Assembly: GCF_001969385.1 (NCBI RefSeq)
Contig: NZ_CP014796.1
Span: forward strand, 3,985,501 to 4,049,500
Reading direction: 5' to 3'
DNA: 64,000 bases
Source: Salipiger profundus
Lineage (GTDB): Bacteria > Pseudomonadota > Alphaproteobacteria > Rhodobacterales > Rhodobacteraceae
This document shows positions 63,455 through 64,000 of this stretch, in pieces; the first letter of the stretch is position 1, and every line of letters starts with the position of its first letter. Position numbers and translations under genes: made by a program. The notes beneath the pieces were generated by a model. That model did not search any database. It was not told the origin of the DNA and worked only from the letters and a program-made list of their open reading frames with translations.

Positions 63455-64000
63455 ATAGCCCGCAGACCTCACAACGCGCCTCCCACGCGCGACACCGGCC
63501 CCCGAGTCAACGACCGTATCCGGGCCCCGGAAATTCGTCTGATCGGCGCCGAAGGCGAGAACCTCGGCGTCCAAACGCCCCGGCGTGCCATGGAGCTTGC
63601 CGAGCAGGCGGGGCTCGATCTCGTCGAGATCTCGCCCAACGCGAACCCGCCTGTCTGCAAGATCATGGATTTCGGCAAGTTCAAGTACGAGCAGCAGAAG
63701 CGCGAGTCCGAGGCGAAGAAGAAGCAGAAGATCATCGAGGTCAAAGAGGTCAAGTTCCGTCCCGGCACGGACACGCATGACTACGATGTGAAGATGCGCA
63801 ACGTGCTGAAGTTTCTCGAAAAGGGCGACAAGGTGAAGATCACCCTGCGCTTCCGCGGCCGCGAGATGGCGCACCAGAACCTCGGGCGCGAGCTGCTCGA
63901 GCGCGTCGCCGAAGACGTGAAGGAACTGGGCAAGGTCGAGAACATGCCCAAGATGGAAGGCCGCCAGATGATCATGATGATCGGCCCCGTCGCCAAGTAA
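63455..64000 (+). CDS. infC: Translation initiation factor IF-3
   Basis: 181 residues ending exactly at the window edge with TAA. The N-domain ([22 protein letters not shown]), lysine-rich linker ([17 protein letters not shown]) and C-domain ([19 protein letters not shown]) are complete. The conserved protein start (ARRPHNAPP) follows an ATA at 63455 that has AAGGA (63442-63446) 8 nt upstream. No ATG or GTG lies in a sensible position. Non-AUG starts on infC let IF-3 repress its own translation, as with AUU in E. coli. Confidence 0.93.
   Translation: MARRPHNAPPTRDTGPRVNDRIRAPEIRLIGAEGENLGVQTPRRAMELAEQAGLDLVEISPNANPPVCKIMDFGKFKYEQQKRESEAKKKQKIIEVKEVKFRPGTDTHDYDVKMRNVLKFLEKGDKVKITLRFRGREMAHQNLGRELLERVAEDVKELGKVENMPKMEGRQMIMMIGPVAK

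Overview
The window is a gene-dense, high-GC stretch of alphaproteobacterial chromosome, most likely from a marine member of the Rhodobacterales (Roseobacter group). Supporting signs are ChpT of the CtrA phosphorelay, the paired ornithine-lipid genes olsB-olsA, an HWE-kinase bacteriophytochrome, a fused 1140-residue indolepyruvate oxidoreductase, a TRAP dicarboxylate transporter with DctB/DctD, an RTX-repeat protein, and the cobA-DUF2849-cysI-cysH-DUF934 sulfur operon. The species cannot be fixed from sequence reading alone. I see no rRNA, IS element, prophage or CRISPR array. Two identical tRNA-Asp genes are present.

Layout. 1-1130: end-truncated periplasmic glucan gene. 1387-5237: light-sensing operon bphO-bphP-PAS behind a GGAAC-N16-CGTT (EcfG-type) promoter. 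5378-9150: divergent cluster of N-formylglutamate amidohydrolase and cysteine hydrolase against an RpiR regulator and a frameshifted glutamine-synthetase-like gene. 9293-11928: AI-2E-type permease, pth and small proteins. 11947-15166: a three-gene unit made of a 295-residue protein with 14 FTSGA repeats, an unassigned 353-residue helical protein and an EamA exporter; this is the best candidate here for an undescribed system. 15167-18233: xthA, bolA, grxD, ccmE, murI. 18339-23938: indolepyruvate oxidoreductase, a LysR regulator, a probable small RNA and a methyltransferase. 24014-38623: purL, a second LysR, carboxypeptidase, heme A synthase, trmJ, a thiE-like gene, olsBA, chpT, proAB, obgE and the tRNAs.

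38925-44612: a hypothetical gene, a LytTR membrane regulator, sufT, an MscS channel, an acetyltransferase, an A-type Fe-S carrier and tpiA. 44692-46158: an RTX-repeat protein with a perfect CtrA box in its promoter. 46436-55212: TRAP genes dctPQM, a class A penicillin-binding protein with an unusual cysteine-rich tail, and dctBD. Two palindromes 33 bp apart upstream of dctP look like tandem DctD activation sites, while DctD itself has lost its Walker A lysine motif and the sigma-54 contact loop. 55288-64000: an orphan P450, a SelW-type protein, an Lrp regulator, the assimilatory sulfate/sulfite operon, fpr behind a near-perfect palindrome, a membrane protein and infC with an apparent AUA start.

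How the parts fit. Three regulatory themes recur: general stress and light (EcfG-type promoter, phytochrome HWE kinase), the CtrA pathway (ChpT plus CtrA-like boxes at the RTX gene and near olsB), and dicarboxylate uptake (DctB/DctD, the paired sites and dctPQM). The sulfur operon couples siroheme synthesis to APS and sulfite reduction. Functions are inferred from motifs and family resemblance; no database search was possible.
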